Shown: piece by piece, positions 24,110 through 37,145 of the stretch
How positions within the stretch are numbered: position 1 is the first letter of the stretch
Layout: each line of letters begins with the position of its first letter
Source: an uncultured Pelagibacteraceae bacterium
GTDB lineage: Bacteria > Pseudomonadota > Alphaproteobacteria > Pelagibacterales > Pelagibacteraceae
NCBI GenBank assembly: GCA_902625035.1
Contig: CACNZK010000009.1
Coordinates: 1 to 63,600 of the forward strand
Reading direction: 5' to 3'
Length of the DNA stretch: 63,600 nucleotides
Notes under the pieces: generated by a model
What the model was told of the DNA's origin: nothing
Database searches by the model: none
What the model saw: the letters and a program-made list of their open reading frames with translations, nothing else
Program-made: the position numbers and the translations under genes

Positions 24110-25003
24110 TTAAACTAATTTAGCACATGATTGATGTAAATAAGAATGTAATTCAACGAGCTTTTTAGAGTCTTTGTTATAACCACCACCTAAGACACCA
24201 CAAAGGGGGATTCCTTTAGAAAAAAAATTTTCTGTAACAATTTCATCTCGTTTTTTAACTCCTTCATCAGAGATTTTTAATTTTCCAAGTCTATCATTAA
24301 AATGAATATCAACGCCTGCTATATAAAAAACAAAATCAAAATTTTCTTGATTTAATTGATTTAGATAAAATTTCAGTATATTTAAATAATCTTTATCCTC
24401 TAAGTGATTTTCAAGCTCCACATCACAGTCGCTAATTGATTTTTTTGCAGGATAATTAGATTTAGAATGCATACTAAATGTAAAAACATTTCTATTATCT
24501 TTAAATATATCTGAATTACCATTTCCTTGATGAACATCTAAATCTACAATCAAGATTTTTCCAGCTAACCCCCTATCTAATAAATATTGTGATGCCACTG
24601 CTACATCATTAAAAACACAATAACCAGCACCACCTTGATAATTGGCATGATGACTGCCGCCTGCAGTGTTACAAGCTACACCATAATTTATTGCCAGTTT
24701 TGAAGCTAATACTGTGCCACCGGTTGCTATAAAGGATCTTTGAACTACACTATCAACTAACGGAAATCCTATTTTTTTAACACCAATCTCATCCAAAGTT
24801 TTATTTTTAATATGATTGATATATTCCTCTGAATGAGCTCTTTTTAAAGTTTCAATTGAACAGGGGATTGGTTTATGAAATTTTTTTACTATTTTCTTAC
24901 TTATTAAATAATCTGCGAGATCACTAAATTTATTTATTGGAAATTTATGATCATCACCAATTTTTGCAAAATAATCTTTGTGATTAACAACTGGTAATTC
25001 CAT
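24110..25003 (-). CDS. Histone deacetylase-superfamily amidohydrolase
   Basis: A protein of about 297 residues of the arginase/HDAC fold. Conserved active-site segments are seen: GGSHHANYQGGAGYCVFND (His pair and gating loop), VDLDVHQGNGNSD (metal ligands D and H), AGVDIHFNDRLG (third metal ligand D) and GVLGGGY near the end (catalytic Tyr region). It hydrolyses an acetyl-amide such as an acetylpolyamine or an acetylated amino compound; there are no histones. I start at the ATG at 25003, one base after the preceding stop; a frame to 25033 exists but overlaps the upstream gene by 29 bases. Confidence 0.88.
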   Translation of the reverse strand: MELPVVNHKDYFAKIGDDHKFPINKFSDLADYLISKKIVKKFHKPIPCSIETLKRAHSEEYINHIKNKTLDEIGVKKIGFPLVDSVVQRSFIATGGTVLASKLAINYGVACNTAGGSHHANYQGGAGYCVFNDVAVASQYLLDRGLAGKILIVDLDVHQGNGNSDIFKDNRNVFTFSMHSKSNYPAKKSISDCDVELENHLEDKDYLNILKFYLNQLNQENFDFVFYIAGVDIHFNDRLGKLKISDEGVKKRDEIVTENFFSKGIPLCGVLGGGYNKDSKKLVELHSYLHQSCAKLV

Positions 25004-25004
25004 T

Positions 25005-25955
25005 TTATTCAATGATACGTATTGGTTTACCATTTACACAAGCTTCTAGTGATTCAATCATCTGATTGTAATAAATCTGATAATTCTCAGCAGTCACATA
25101 TCCAATATGAGGAGTTAATAATACATTTGGTAAAAATCTAAGTTTATTATTTTCAGGTAAAGGTTCATTTTCATAAACATCTAATCCGGCTCCAGCTATT
25201 TCATTTGTAGATAATGCAATTATTAAATCATCCTCATTTATTATCGGTCCTCTTGAAGTGTTAATTAAAAAAGCAGTTTTTTTCATTTTATCCATTTCTT
25301 TAATTGTAATACAGTTTTTGTATCTCTCTCCACCTTGGACATGAATGGATAAAAAATCTGAGTTTTTAATTAGATCTTCTTTGCTACAAGGAAAAACATC
25401 TAATTCTTTACAATTATCTAAATTAAGATTTTCACTCCAAGCCATTACTTGCATGCCAAATGCTTTTCCAATTTTTGCAACTTGGGATCCAACTTTGCCA
25501 AGACCAATCAAACCGAGTATTTTTCCTTTTAATTCTACTCCAATAGTGGTCTGCCAATAACCTTGGAACATATTATCAATTTCCTCTTTCAAATTTCTCG
25601 CCAATCCAAGTATTAAAGCCCAGGTTAATTCTGGTGTTGGATTTGTATTGCTTTCAGTTCCACTGACAATTATTTTTCTTTTTTTTGCAGAAACGAGATC
25701 AATTGACTTATTTTTCAAGCCACTTGTCACTATGAATTTCAATTTAGTTAAATTTTCAATTAAATTTTTTGTAATGGGAGTTCTTTCTCTCATAATTAAT
25801 AAAGCCTCAAAATCTGCAAGTTTATCCAGAGCATCTGCCTCATCTTCAAAAGGCTCGCTAAAAATTTTGATTTCGTACTTTCCTGCTAATTTTTCAAGGT
25901 CAACAAATTGTTGAGATACATTTTGGTAATCATCTAAAATAGCAACTTTAAGCAT
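25005..25955 (-). CDS. D-2-hydroxyacid dehydrogenase family protein
   Basis: A 316-residue NAD-dependent dehydrogenase. The Rossmann motif GLIGLGKVGSQVA is at about 147-159. The catalytic Arg is in NTSRGPIINEDDL (about 235-247), Glu in YENEPLP, and His in LLTPHIGY (about 285-292). Most related to the phosphoglycerate/hydroxypyruvate-type group; substrate not decidable. Its start overlaps the stop of the EamA gene by eight bases. Confidence 0.9.
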   Translation of the reverse strand: MLKVAILDDYQNVSQQFVDLEKLAGKYEIKIFSEPFEDEADALDKLADFEALLIMRERTPITKNLIENLTKLKFIVTSGLKNKSIDLVSAKKRKIIVSGTESNTNPTPELTWALILGLARNLKEEIDNMFQGYWQTTIGVELKGKILGLIGLGKVGSQVAKIGKAFGMQVMAWSENLNLDNCKELDVFPCSKEDLIKNSDFLSIHVQGGERYKNCITIKEMDKMKKTAFLINTSRGPIINEDDLIIALSTNEIAGAGLDVYENEPLPENNKLRFLPNVLLTPHIGYVTAENYQIYYNQMIESLEACVNGKPIRIIE

Positions 25956-26842
25956 TTCTAATTTCCTTATTTGATAAGAATAAACCTATTATAATTAATA
26001 TCGCTCCAATCAAGTGAAAAAATTTAAATTGTTCATTATAAAAAAGTATTGCCATTATTGTGCTAAACAACGGAATTAAAGATAAGAAGATGCCTGCTCT
26101 ATTTGCTCCAATAATAGAAACAGCACCTGCCCAACAATAGTAAGATCCAATGCTTGGAAAAAGAGCTAAAAATATCAATGTATAGAGTACATTTATATCA
26201 AGCTTAATTAATTCTCCATTTGAGTATTCGTATAAAAATTGTGGCAACACACATATCAGACCAAATGTGCAAATAACATGAACTAAAGTTAATAACGGAA
26301 GAGTAAACTTTTTTTTCTTTAAGAGAGTTGAGTAAACCCCCCCAAGTAATGACACCTCCTATCATTATCAAATCTCCTTTGTTAAAATTTAGTGAAAGTA
26401 AAATATCTAGTTTGAGTCTAGTAATAATCGCTAAAATTCCACATACTGAAATGAAAAGACCTAAAATTTGATACTTATTAGTTTGTTCAACTTTAAATAA
26501 AAAACAAAGTAAAATTATTATAGCTGGAATAGCTGTATTAAAAAGAGAGGCGTTTATGACTTGAGTGTAAATTAAAGATAAGTATGTAAAAGAATTAAAC
26601 AAACCAACACTTGTAAAACCCAAAAAAAATAACAAAGGTAAATTATTTAAAATTGTATTTTTATATTTTATTATTTCTTTATAAGTAAAAGGTAACAATA
26701 TAATCCATACAAGTGACCAACGATAAAATACTAATGTTAGAGGTGGTATCTCAACCAAAAAAGCGTACTTCCCGACCATAAAATTGCCAGCCCAGAATAA
26801 AGTCGCACATACCAGCATGATATATGCTTTGGTATTTTGCAT
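25948..26842 (-). pseudogene. EamA/DMT-family transporter interrupted by a frameshift in a G7 run
   Basis: Two overlapping frames (26204-26842 and 25948-26355) together make one normal EamA protein of about 297 residues with ten spans. The N-terminal half ends normally at GDLIMIGGVITWGG and the other frame continues VYSTLLKKKKF. The family pattern W(A)xYS at the start of repeat 2 is restored (WGVYST) if one G is removed from the run of seven Gs (Cs at 26337-26343 on the plus strand). So one base is extra there: a real mutation, a slippage-prone phase switch, or a sequencing error. Downstream genes keep normal spacing. Confidence 0.85.
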
Positions 26843-26846
26843 TTTA

Positions 26847-28088
26847 CTAATTGAATCTTGTTGAGCTATAAGGGGCTAAATTTAAATTGGTGTTTTCTTT
26901 AGCTATCATTCCAGAAACAATCTTTCCAGATATTGGTCCTAATGTCCATCCTAAATGATGATGACCAAAACAATAGAATACATTTTTATGATTTTTTGAT
27001 GGACCCATAACTGGCAAAAAATCCGGCAATGTTGGTCTAAATCCTAACCATTCATCCTCATGGTCAGGTAAATCTCCCAACATGTACTTTGCATTATTAA
27101 TCAAATTTTTAATTCGAGATTTTGATAAAGGATTTTTTAATCCGCCAAATTCTACTGTGCCCACGACTCTCAATCCTTGTTCCATTGGAGTAATACCAAA
27201 GCCTCGATTCGAAAAAATAACTGGTCTTTGTAAAAGATGATCACAATCTTTGAAATGAACATGATAACCGCGCTCAGTATCTAATGGTATTTTTTCATCT
27301 AAATTGTCAGTTAATTTTTTTGAAAAAGCCCCGCAGGCTATCACTACTTTATCAAATAAAAATTTTTCAGACTCAGTTTTTAATATCGGTTGTTCATCTT
27401 GAAAGTCTATATTTTTAATATCCGTTTTTTTAAATTTCCCGCCCTTTTTAATAAACAAATCAAAAAATTTGAGCAGAATTTTTTTTGGGTTTCTTGCATG
27501 TCTCGCGTAAGGATAATAAACACCGGCATGATAAAAAGGTTTTATATTAGGCTCTAGGTCATGAATTTCTTTTTTATTTACAAGTTGTTGCTGAACTCCT
27601 AGTTCCTTCCTAACATTAATCTCCAATTCTCTACTTTTTAAATCTTGATCATTCCAAATATACAAAATTCCTTTATTTTCAACTAAACCATCAATATCAA
27701 CCTCATCAAACAATTCATCATAAGCAGGTAATGCTAAATCCAAAATTTGATGCATATTTTTTGCAGTATGCATCATCTTACTTTTTGATGTGTTCAATAT
27801 AAATTTCATAAACCAAGGAATCATTTTTGGAACATAATTCCACTTAAGAGCAAGAGGTCCTGTTGAGCTCATTAACATTGCGGGAACATCCAATAAAACA
27901 TCAGTTCTATTTAAGGACAATGAAGCATAGGGAGAAAAATGACCAGCATTTCCGTAAGATGCAGCAGGACTACCTGGATTTTCTCTATCAAATATCGTTA
28001 CATCAAAACCTTTTTTTTGCAAAAACAAAGCGTTAGAGACTCCTTGTATGCCAGCTCCAATAATACCTATCCTAAGTTTATTATTCAT
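26847..28088 (-). CDS. dadA: D-amino acid dehydrogenase-like FAD oxidoreductase
   Basis: A 413-residue DAO-family flavoprotein. GIIGAGIQGVSNA is at about 8-20 with D34 after strand 2. It has the DadA-type SYGNAGHFSPYASLS at about 45-60 and a C-terminal GHHHLGWTLGPISGKIVSGMI, close to the DadA GHGTLGWTMA pattern. It would oxidise D-amino acids or a related secondary amine and pass electrons to the respiratory chain. First gene of the minus-strand run down to msrB. A perfect TATAAT sits six bases before the ATG, so the mRNA may be leaderless. Confidence 0.85.
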   Translation of the reverse strand: MNNKLRIGIIGAGIQGVSNALFLQKKGFDVTIFDRENPGSPAASYGNAGHFSPYASLSLNRTDVLLDVPAMLMSSTGPLALKWNYVPKMIPWFMKFILNTSKSKMMHTAKNMHQILDLALPAYDELFDEVDIDGLVENKGILYIWNDQDLKSRELEINVRKELGVQQQLVNKKEIHDLEPNIKPFYHAGVYYPYARHARNPKKILLKFFDLFIKKGGKFKKTDIKNIDFQDEQPILKTESEKFLFDKVVIACGAFSKKLTDNLDEKIPLDTERGYHVHFKDCDHLLQRPVIFSNRGFGITPMEQGLRVVGTVEFGGLKNPLSKSRIKNLINNAKYMLGDLPDHEDEWLGFRPTLPDFLPVMGPSKNHKNVFYCFGHHHLGWTLGPISGKIVSGMIAKENTNLNLAPYSSTRFN

Positions 28089-28094
28089 CAGGAG

Positions 28095-28100
28095 ATTATA
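28095..28100 (-). promoter_or_regulatory. -10 box placed for a leaderless dadA-like transcript
   Basis: TATAAT on the minus strand is followed by exactly six bases and then the ATG at 28088, so transcription would begin at the start codon. No good -35 at 16-18 bases upstream. Confidence 0.4.
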
Positions 28101-28138
28101 TAATGAAATACTAATTAAGATTAAGCGACAAATTATAC

Positions 28139-29263
28139 TTATGCAATAGATTGTTGACTATGAGTTTTTGCACTCATAACTATTCCAAATCCTATCATGG
28201 TAGCTAACATCGATGAGCCGCCATATGACATTATTGGTAATGGCGAACCTACAATAGGGAGCAAACCAAGTACCATACTCATATTAATTACAATATATAT
28301 AAAAATCGAAGTTCCAAAGCTATAACAAAATAATTTTGCAAAATAGCTTCTTGAAAGTGCACCTATTCTTATAACTCGGTAAATTATAATCGCATAAATT
28401 AAAAGTAATAAAACTGATCCAATAAAACCAAATTCCTCTGAGTAAAGTGTAAATATAAAATCTGTGTGTTTTTCTGGAAGAAATTCTAGATAACTTTGTG
28501 TTCCTTTTAGAAAACCTTTGCCAGTAATACCGCCTGATCCTACAGCTATTTTAGATTGAATAATCTGATAACCAGCACCTAAGGGATCTCTATCTGGATT
28601 AAGAAAAGTTAGTACTCTTAGCTTTTGATAAGGTTTTAAAAATGAAATGATAATCGGTAATGATATTATTGATAATAAACAAGAATAAAAAAAATATTTA
28701 TGGTTTAATCCAGCAAACCACAAAACAACAATTCCGCTGATTGCAATCAATAATGAGGTACCTAAATCTGGTTGTATAATTACTAAACTCATTGGAACGA
28801 AAATGATTATTAATGAAAAACAAATTGCATAAAATGAATTTACATATTGTGTCTTCATTCTATGAAAATATTTTGCTAAACATAAAATGATAAAAATTTT
28901 CATCAACTCAGATGGCTGGAGATTTAAAAAATATAAATCAATCCACCTTTTTGATCCCGATGCTGTAATACCAAAATTTACAGTCCAAACTAACATCCCC
29001 AGAATGATTGCATATGAAAAATAACCAAGAGAAAACCAAAATTTTATATTTATAAATGAAATCACAATCATCATTGAAAAGAAAACTATAAATTTAATAA
29101 AGTGACTCCTTGTGTGAAATAAGATTTCTCCTCCATCAGTTGAATACATTGTTGCAAGACTAATAAATCCTAAAATTAGCAAACAAGTCAAAAGTACATA
29201 ATCTAGATTTCCAACTTTCTGAAAAATATTATTTCTATTTTCAAATCTTGTGTACTGATACAT
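28139..29263 (-). CDS. rodA: Rod-shape-determining peptidoglycan glycosyltransferase RodA
   Basis: A 374-residue SEDS-family membrane protein with about ten spans. SEDS motifs visible are LQPSELMKIFIILCLA (about 119-134), QPDLGTSLLIA (about 167-177), GSGGITGKGFLKGTQSYLEFLPEKHTDFIF (parts of 228-260) and MSYGGSS near the C-terminus. It polymerises lipid II for side-wall growth with PBP2. Overlaps mrdA by one base. Last gene of mreBCD-mrdA-rodA. Confidence 0.96.
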   Translation of the reverse strand: MYQYTRFENRNNIFQKVGNLDYVLLTCLLILGFISLATMYSTDGGEILFHTRSHFIKFIVFFSMMIVISFINIKFWFSLGYFSYAIILGMLVWTVNFGITASGSKRWIDLYFLNLQPSELMKIFIILCLAKYFHRMKTQYVNSFYAICFSLIIIFVPMSLVIIQPDLGTSLLIAISGIVVLWFAGLNHKYFFYSCLLSIISLPIIISFLKPYQKLRVLTFLNPDRDPLGAGYQIIQSKIAVGSGGITGKGFLKGTQSYLEFLPEKHTDFIFTLYSEEFGFIGSVLLLLIYAIIIYRVIRIGALSRSYFAKLFCYSFGTSIFIYIVINMSMVLGLLPIVGSPLPIMSYGGSSMLATMIGFGIVMSAKTHSQQSIA

Positions 29264-31137
29264 TAAATATCCAAATATTTTTTGTTGTCGTAATTTTTTC
29301 TTATTTCGTGTCTATCAACAATCAATTTAAATAATTCTTTTGCTAATGGAGCTGCAATAGTTCCTCCAGAACCACCATGTTCTATAATTATGCTAAGCGC
29401 GTATCTTGGATTTTTATAAGGACCAAAAGCAACATATAAAGCATGATCTCTTTCCTCATAAGGAATTTGAAATGTTTTAAGATCTAACTCTCGATCCCTT
29501 TCAGTTATTTTCTTCACCTGTGAGGTTCCAGTTTTTCCTGCAAATTGATATTTAGGATCTTCTAATCTAGATCTATAAGAAGTTCCTCTCACTTCATTTG
29601 TTGAACTAAACATAGCATCTTGAACAATTTTTATGTTTCGGGCTTTTTTATATAATGGTTTAAACTTATCTTCATATTGATTTTCGTCATTTGCCACAAT
29701 TTTTGGATAAATTTTATATCCTCCATTAGCAATTTGTGCAGTCATCAAGCAGAGTTGAATTGGGGTTGTTTGAATAAATCCTTGACCAATACCAGTGATT
29801 ATTGTCTCTCCAAGCACCCAATTTCTTCCTAATGCATTTTTTTTCCATTCCGTATTGGGAATTAATCCATTCTTTTCGTTATCAAATATATTCTTAAAAA
29901 CTTTTTTTCCTAATCCGAATTTTTTAGCAGTAACACTTAATCTATCTACGCCTAATCGTCTTGCGACTTCATAAAAATATGTATCACAAGATTGTTTCAT
30001 TGCTTCTCTTAAATTTACAAATCCGTGCCCTTCTTTCTTCCAACAATGATAAGTTTGTCCGTACAATTCTAATGGATTTTTGTGTCCTTTGCACTGAACT
30101 GTAAAATCTGGGCTAATAATTTCATTTTCTAAAGCTGACAAGGCAACAATAGGTTTTATCGTGGATCCTGGCGAGTAGTTACCTGATAATGATTTATTAA
30201 CTAAAGGTTTCATTGGATTATTTCTTATCAGTTGCCACTCATCTTGACTTATGCCAAATACGAACGAGTTTGGATCGAAAGATGGAGCAGAATGCATTGC
30301 AATTATTGAACCTGTGTAAATATCCATTACGCATATAGATCCAGCTTTTTCTTTTAGTAATTCATTAGTAAGTTCTTGAATTTTTGTATCAATTGTAAGT
30401 TTGATTGTTTCTCCCTGGTTACCTTTTTGGAATGCTAATTGACTAATTCTTCTCCCGTAGGCGTTAACTTCATATCTCTCTACAGAATTTGATCCGATTA
30501 ATCTCTTCTCAAATGATCTTTCTAAACCTGTTTTTCCAACTTTCAACCCAGGTACAAATTTTTCTTTTATATTTTCATTTGTTAAAATATCATTTTCATT
30601 TGCCTGACTGACATAACCCAGAACATGAGTAAAATTTTCTTTATATGGATAGTCTCTTGATATTGAAATAACCGGTTTAACTCCATTAAGATCATATAAG
30701 TGATTGTTTATTTTTGAAAATTTTTCCCAGTTCAAATTATCTGCTACGATAAGTGTCTCCCAAGGTTTTATTTCATTCTTTTTTTTTAAAATTTTTTTAA
30801 ATTGTTTTTCACTTAACTGTAGCAATTCTTTAACTCGATAAATTACATATCTAAAATCCTCTACTTCTTCTGGTATAATATGAAGTTGATAGGCCTCAAA
30901 ATTTCCAGCAATAGTATTTCCAAAATAATCTTTGAACTCACCTCTGATTGGAGGCAATTTCCACTCTCGAATTCTATTTTTATCAGAAAGTGTTAAATAT
31001 TTTTTATTCTCTTTAACTTGTAAAAAAAATAATCTACTAACTATTCCACCTAGAATTATGATTTTAGCTGTAGCAAGAATAAACATTCTTCGATTTAAAG
31101 AATTTAATTTAGTTGCGCTGTCACTGATATTAATCAT
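29263..31137 (-). CDS. mrdA: Penicillin-binding protein 2 (elongation transpeptidase)
   Basis: A 624-residue class B PBP: one N-terminal span (about 17-36), a dimerisation/pedestal domain, then the transpeptidase. Active-site motifs are S325-T-I-K328 in PGSTIKP, SCD as the SxN-equivalent about residue 384, and KTGTS in FAGKTGTSQVKK near 530. The SxN motif is SCD as in many PBP2 proteins. It crosslinks side-wall peptidoglycan with RodA as partner. Overlaps mreD by eight bases and rodA by one. Confidence 0.96.
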   Translation of the reverse strand: MINISDSATKLNSLNRRMFILATAKIIILGGIVSRLFFLQVKENKKYLTLSDKNRIREWKLPPIRGEFKDYFGNTIAGNFEAYQLHIIPEEVEDFRYVIYRVKELLQLSEKQFKKILKKKNEIKPWETLIVADNLNWEKFSKINNHLYDLNGVKPVISISRDYPYKENFTHVLGYVSQANENDILTNENIKEKFVPGLKVGKTGLERSFEKRLIGSNSVERYEVNAYGRRISQLAFQKGNQGETIKLTIDTKIQELTNELLKEKAGSICVMDIYTGSIIAMHSAPSFDPNSFVFGISQDEWQLIRNNPMKPLVNKSLSGNYSPGSTIKPIVALSALENEIISPDFTVQCKGHKNPLELYGQTYHCWKKEGHGFVNLREAMKQSCDTYFYEVARRLGVDRLSVTAKKFGLGKKVFKNIFDNEKNGLIPNTEWKKNALGRNWVLGETIITGIGQGFIQTTPIQLCLMTAQIANGGYKIYPKIVANDENQYEDKFKPLYKKARNIKIVQDAMFSSTNEVRGTSYRSRLEDPKYQFAGKTGTSQVKKITERDRELDLKTFQIPYEERDHALYVAFGPYKNPRYALSIIIEHGGSGGTIAAPLAKELFKLIVDRHEIRKNYDNKKYLDI

Positions 31138-31636
31138 CTATACTTTTTATATACCTCTTAAAGAATATTGAAAATATGATATAAAATAAAAATGTAAAAA
31201 AATTGTTCACAATAAAAAGAGTAATATCCAATTCATAAGAAAAAAATAAAAATAAAACTGAATAATTAATAGAGTTAATTAAACTGATTATAAACAAAAA
31301 ATAGAACCAGTCTTTTATTAGATTTGGGCTAATTGTAATATTTCTTAGATAAGAAGCAAATATACAAATCAATATATATGACAAAGAACTTAAACCTAAT
31401 GGTAAACCAACAACAGTATCGTTTACTAAACCTGCTATGAAAACCAAAAGGTAATCAAATCTCTGGTATGCTTTGAGAGAAAAATAAAAGATTAATATAT
31501 ATGGAAAATTAAATGAAAAGTAATCTATGTTCAGATAATTTAAATCAAATTCATTAAACACAGATATGAATAAAGCCAACATTGGTAACCAAGTATATAT
31601 CTTATAAAATAAATTTTTTTTTTGAAATCTAATCAC
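31130..31636 (-). CDS. mreD: Rod-shape-determining protein MreD
   Basis: A 168-residue hydrophobic protein with about five spans. Sequence is poorly conserved as usual for MreD, but GLVNDTVVGLPLGLSSL (about 67-83) matches the family signature (GLxxDxxxGxPLGxxxL). Position between mreC and mrdA, with eight-base overlaps on both sides, makes the call secure. It is part of the elongasome in the inner membrane. Confidence 0.9.
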   Translation of the reverse strand: MIRFQKKNLFYKIYTWLPMLALFISVFNEFDLNYLNIDYFSFNFPYILIFYFSLKAYQRFDYLLVFIAGLVNDTVVGLPLGLSSLSYILICIFASYLRNITISPNLIKDWFYFLFIISLINSINYSVLFLFFSYELDITLFIVNNFFTFLFYIIFSIFFKRYIKSIDD

Positions 31637-32849
31637 TTATCTTTCCTTTTCGCATTATGCATTCTTTGTATTCTGGAGTGCCTACTTTAAAACCAGTACT
31701 AAAAAGTTTTTTTGATTGGCACTTTGAGCTATAGATCAAATTTAATCTTAAAAATTCTAACTCTTCTTGGTCTAAATCATGTTGTTGAATAACGTTTTTT
31801 TGAAAATCATTTTCTGCTTTTAATATCTCAATTTGTTTATTTAATTCGTTAGTTAAATTATTTAATTCTTTATTTTCCTCTAAAAATTTAGTGTTACTAT
31901 CCTCTAAAATTTGTAATTCATCACTTATTAAATCTAATTTTATTTGCTCAGTATTAGAAGATATTTTTTTTTGATTATAATCCTCGGTCTCAACAGGTGT
32001 TGGTATCAACTCCTCAATCTCTGCAAAAACATATTTTAATTGGGTAAAATCACTGTAAAAGTTGATTAAAATTTTTTCGTTTTCATCTCTAAAATTAATT
32101 GTTCCAACAGGAATTCCACTTTTGAATATTGAGCCAGTCCCTGATGTATATGCGATTCCTTTGTCATCGATTTTGTTTATTAGATCATTTTTGATATATT
32201 TTATTTCTCCTTTTTTATCTCCATTACCAACAACGATTGCTTGAACATTTCCAGGTGTTATAGAAACAGGTATATTTGAATTTAAATCACTTAATAATAA
32301 TACTCTCGAATTCGTATAATTCACCTCTATAACCCTTCCAACAAGGTAACTTCGATCATAAATATTTGTTCCTATTTTTATTTTTTCCTTACTTCCTTTA
32401 TTTATTATTATTGATCTTAAAAATGGACTTTCGTGATCAACAATTACTTTTGCTAAAATCTTATTTGAAGTAATTGTATAACCGTCAATAAGACTTTTAA
32501 GTTCTTCATTTTCACTCTTAATTATTTTAGTTGAAATATTCTCAGATTTTAATTGGTCCAATTCTTCTTTAGTTGATTTATAATCTTTATAATAGTTTGT
32601 ATATTCATTTAGATTTAAATAAGAAGATTTAATAAAGTTTTCTGGAATTGAAACTATAAAAGAAGACCTGTAAACAATTTCTTTTATAACTGACTTAGTT
32701 ACATTTATTGCCTTGAGATTAAAACTAGATAAAACAATTATAAAAACTGAGAAAAAAACTAAAGTTAATAAAGAAAATTTTTGTTTAGTGCTTTTTTTTA
32801 AAAAGGCAGATCTAATTGCTATTATAAAATCATCTCTGCTTTCAGCCAT
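31629..32849 (-). CDS. mreC: Rod-shape-determining protein MreC with C-terminal coiled coil and Cys motif
   Basis: A 406-residue protein, longer than the usual 270-300. It has an N-terminal span (about 22-44), a coiled coil (about 75-110) and the two beta domains of MreC (ILAKVIVDHESPFLRSIIINKGS, VGRVIEV, SDLNSNIPVSI; about 118-290). A second long coiled coil follows (about 305-360). The last 40 residues read C..KKLFSTGFKVGTPEYKEC, a Cys...GF..GT..Y..C module like that seen in small alphaproteobacterial periplasmic proteins. MreC scaffolds PBP2/RodA in the periplasm; the extra module is unusual. Overlaps mreD by eight bases. Confidence 0.93.
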   Translation of the reverse strand: MAESRDDFIIAIRSAFLKKSTKQKFSLLTLVFFSVFIIVLSSFNLKAINVTKSVIKEIVYRSSFIVSIPENFIKSSYLNLNEYTNYYKDYKSTKEELDQLKSENISTKIIKSENEELKSLIDGYTITSNKILAKVIVDHESPFLRSIIINKGSKEKIKIGTNIYDRSYLVGRVIEVNYTNSRVLLLSDLNSNIPVSITPGNVQAIVVGNGDKKGEIKYIKNDLINKIDDKGIAYTSGTGSIFKSGIPVGTINFRDENEKILINFYSDFTQLKYVFAEIEELIPTPVETEDYNQKKISSNTEQIKLDLISDELQILEDSNTKFLEENKELNNLTNELNKQIEILKAENDFQKNVIQQHDLDQEELEFLRLNLIYSSKCQSKKLFSTGFKVGTPEYKECIMRKGKISD

Positions 32850-32854
32850 CTTTC

Positions 32855-35466
<2,612 letters not shown>

Positions 35467-35488
35467 ATAAATATTTTTTGGTGATCGA

Positions 35489-35516
35489 AATATACAACCT
35501 ATCGTTTAGATTGCAA
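35489..35516 (-). promoter_or_regulatory. Candidate leuA promoter
   Basis: On the minus strand TTGCAA (35516-35511) and TATATT (35494-35489) are 16 bases apart, giving a start near 35482 and a leader of about 16 bases. The gap between ilvC and leuA (35467-35553) holds nothing else I can recognise; no attenuator hairpin or leader peptide is evident. Confidence 0.5.
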
Positions 35517-35553
35517 AATAAAATAGTTATTTTAACCCAATTTAATCGATATT

Positions 35554-36588
<1,035 letters not shown>

Positions 36589-36596
36589 TTATAAAT

Positions 36597-37145
36597 TTAT
36601 TTAAATGTTTCAGCACCTCTGGTCATTGCTATCGCCCCAGTCCTTGAAGTGCTAGTAAGACCAAAGGGTTTTAATTTTTTGCTCATTTTATCAATTTCTC
36701 TTCTTAAAGCAGTTATTTGAACAACAACTGATTTACTTGTTTTGTCTAAAATTACAGGGTTAAATCTTTTACATTCCTTTAGACACTTTTCTATCTTTTT
36801 TTTCTGTGCAACAATTTTGAGTAATGCCATCTCTTTAAAGATAACTTTTTTATCTTCTCTTTTAAAATCTGCTACTTTATGGACTGGAACTAATTTCTTT
36901 AATTGAAGTTTTATTTGATCGATAACTTGTGGTGTACCAGTTGTTACTATTGTAATCCTTGAGATATTTTTTGTTGCATCAACTTCTGCAACAGCTAAAG
37001 ACTCAATATTGTATCCTCTACCAGAAAATAATCCGACTACTCGTGCTAATACACCTGCTTCATTATCGACCCAAACAACAAATATATGAGTATCTAATTT
37101 ACCTTTTTTAGTGGGAATACTGTATGCTGACTTTGGAGAAGGCAT
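36597..37145 (-). CDS. ilvN: Acetolactate synthase small (regulatory) subunit
   Basis: A 182-residue regulatory subunit with an N-terminal ACT domain (THIFVVWVDNEAGVLARVVGLFSGRGYNIESL, in parts of 19-50) and a second ACT-like C-terminal domain. It binds valine and controls IlvB activity. The ATG overlaps the ilvB stop by one base. Size fits IlvH/IlvN of alphaproteobacteria. Confidence 0.95.
   Translation of the reverse strand: MPSPKSAYSIPTKKGKLDTHIFVVWVDNEAGVLARVVGLFSGRGYNIESLAVAEVDATKNISRITIVTTGTPQVIDQIKLQLKKLVPVHKVADFKREDKKVIFKEMALLKIVAQKKKIEKCLKECKRFNPVILDKTSKSVVVQITALRREIDKMSKKLKPFGLTSTSRTGAIAMTRGAETFK

Noticed and set aside
26204..26355. Programmed frameshift in the EamA gene
   Set aside because: No slippery heptamer with stimulatory structure or internal ribosome-binding site is evident; a homopolymer indel explains it better.
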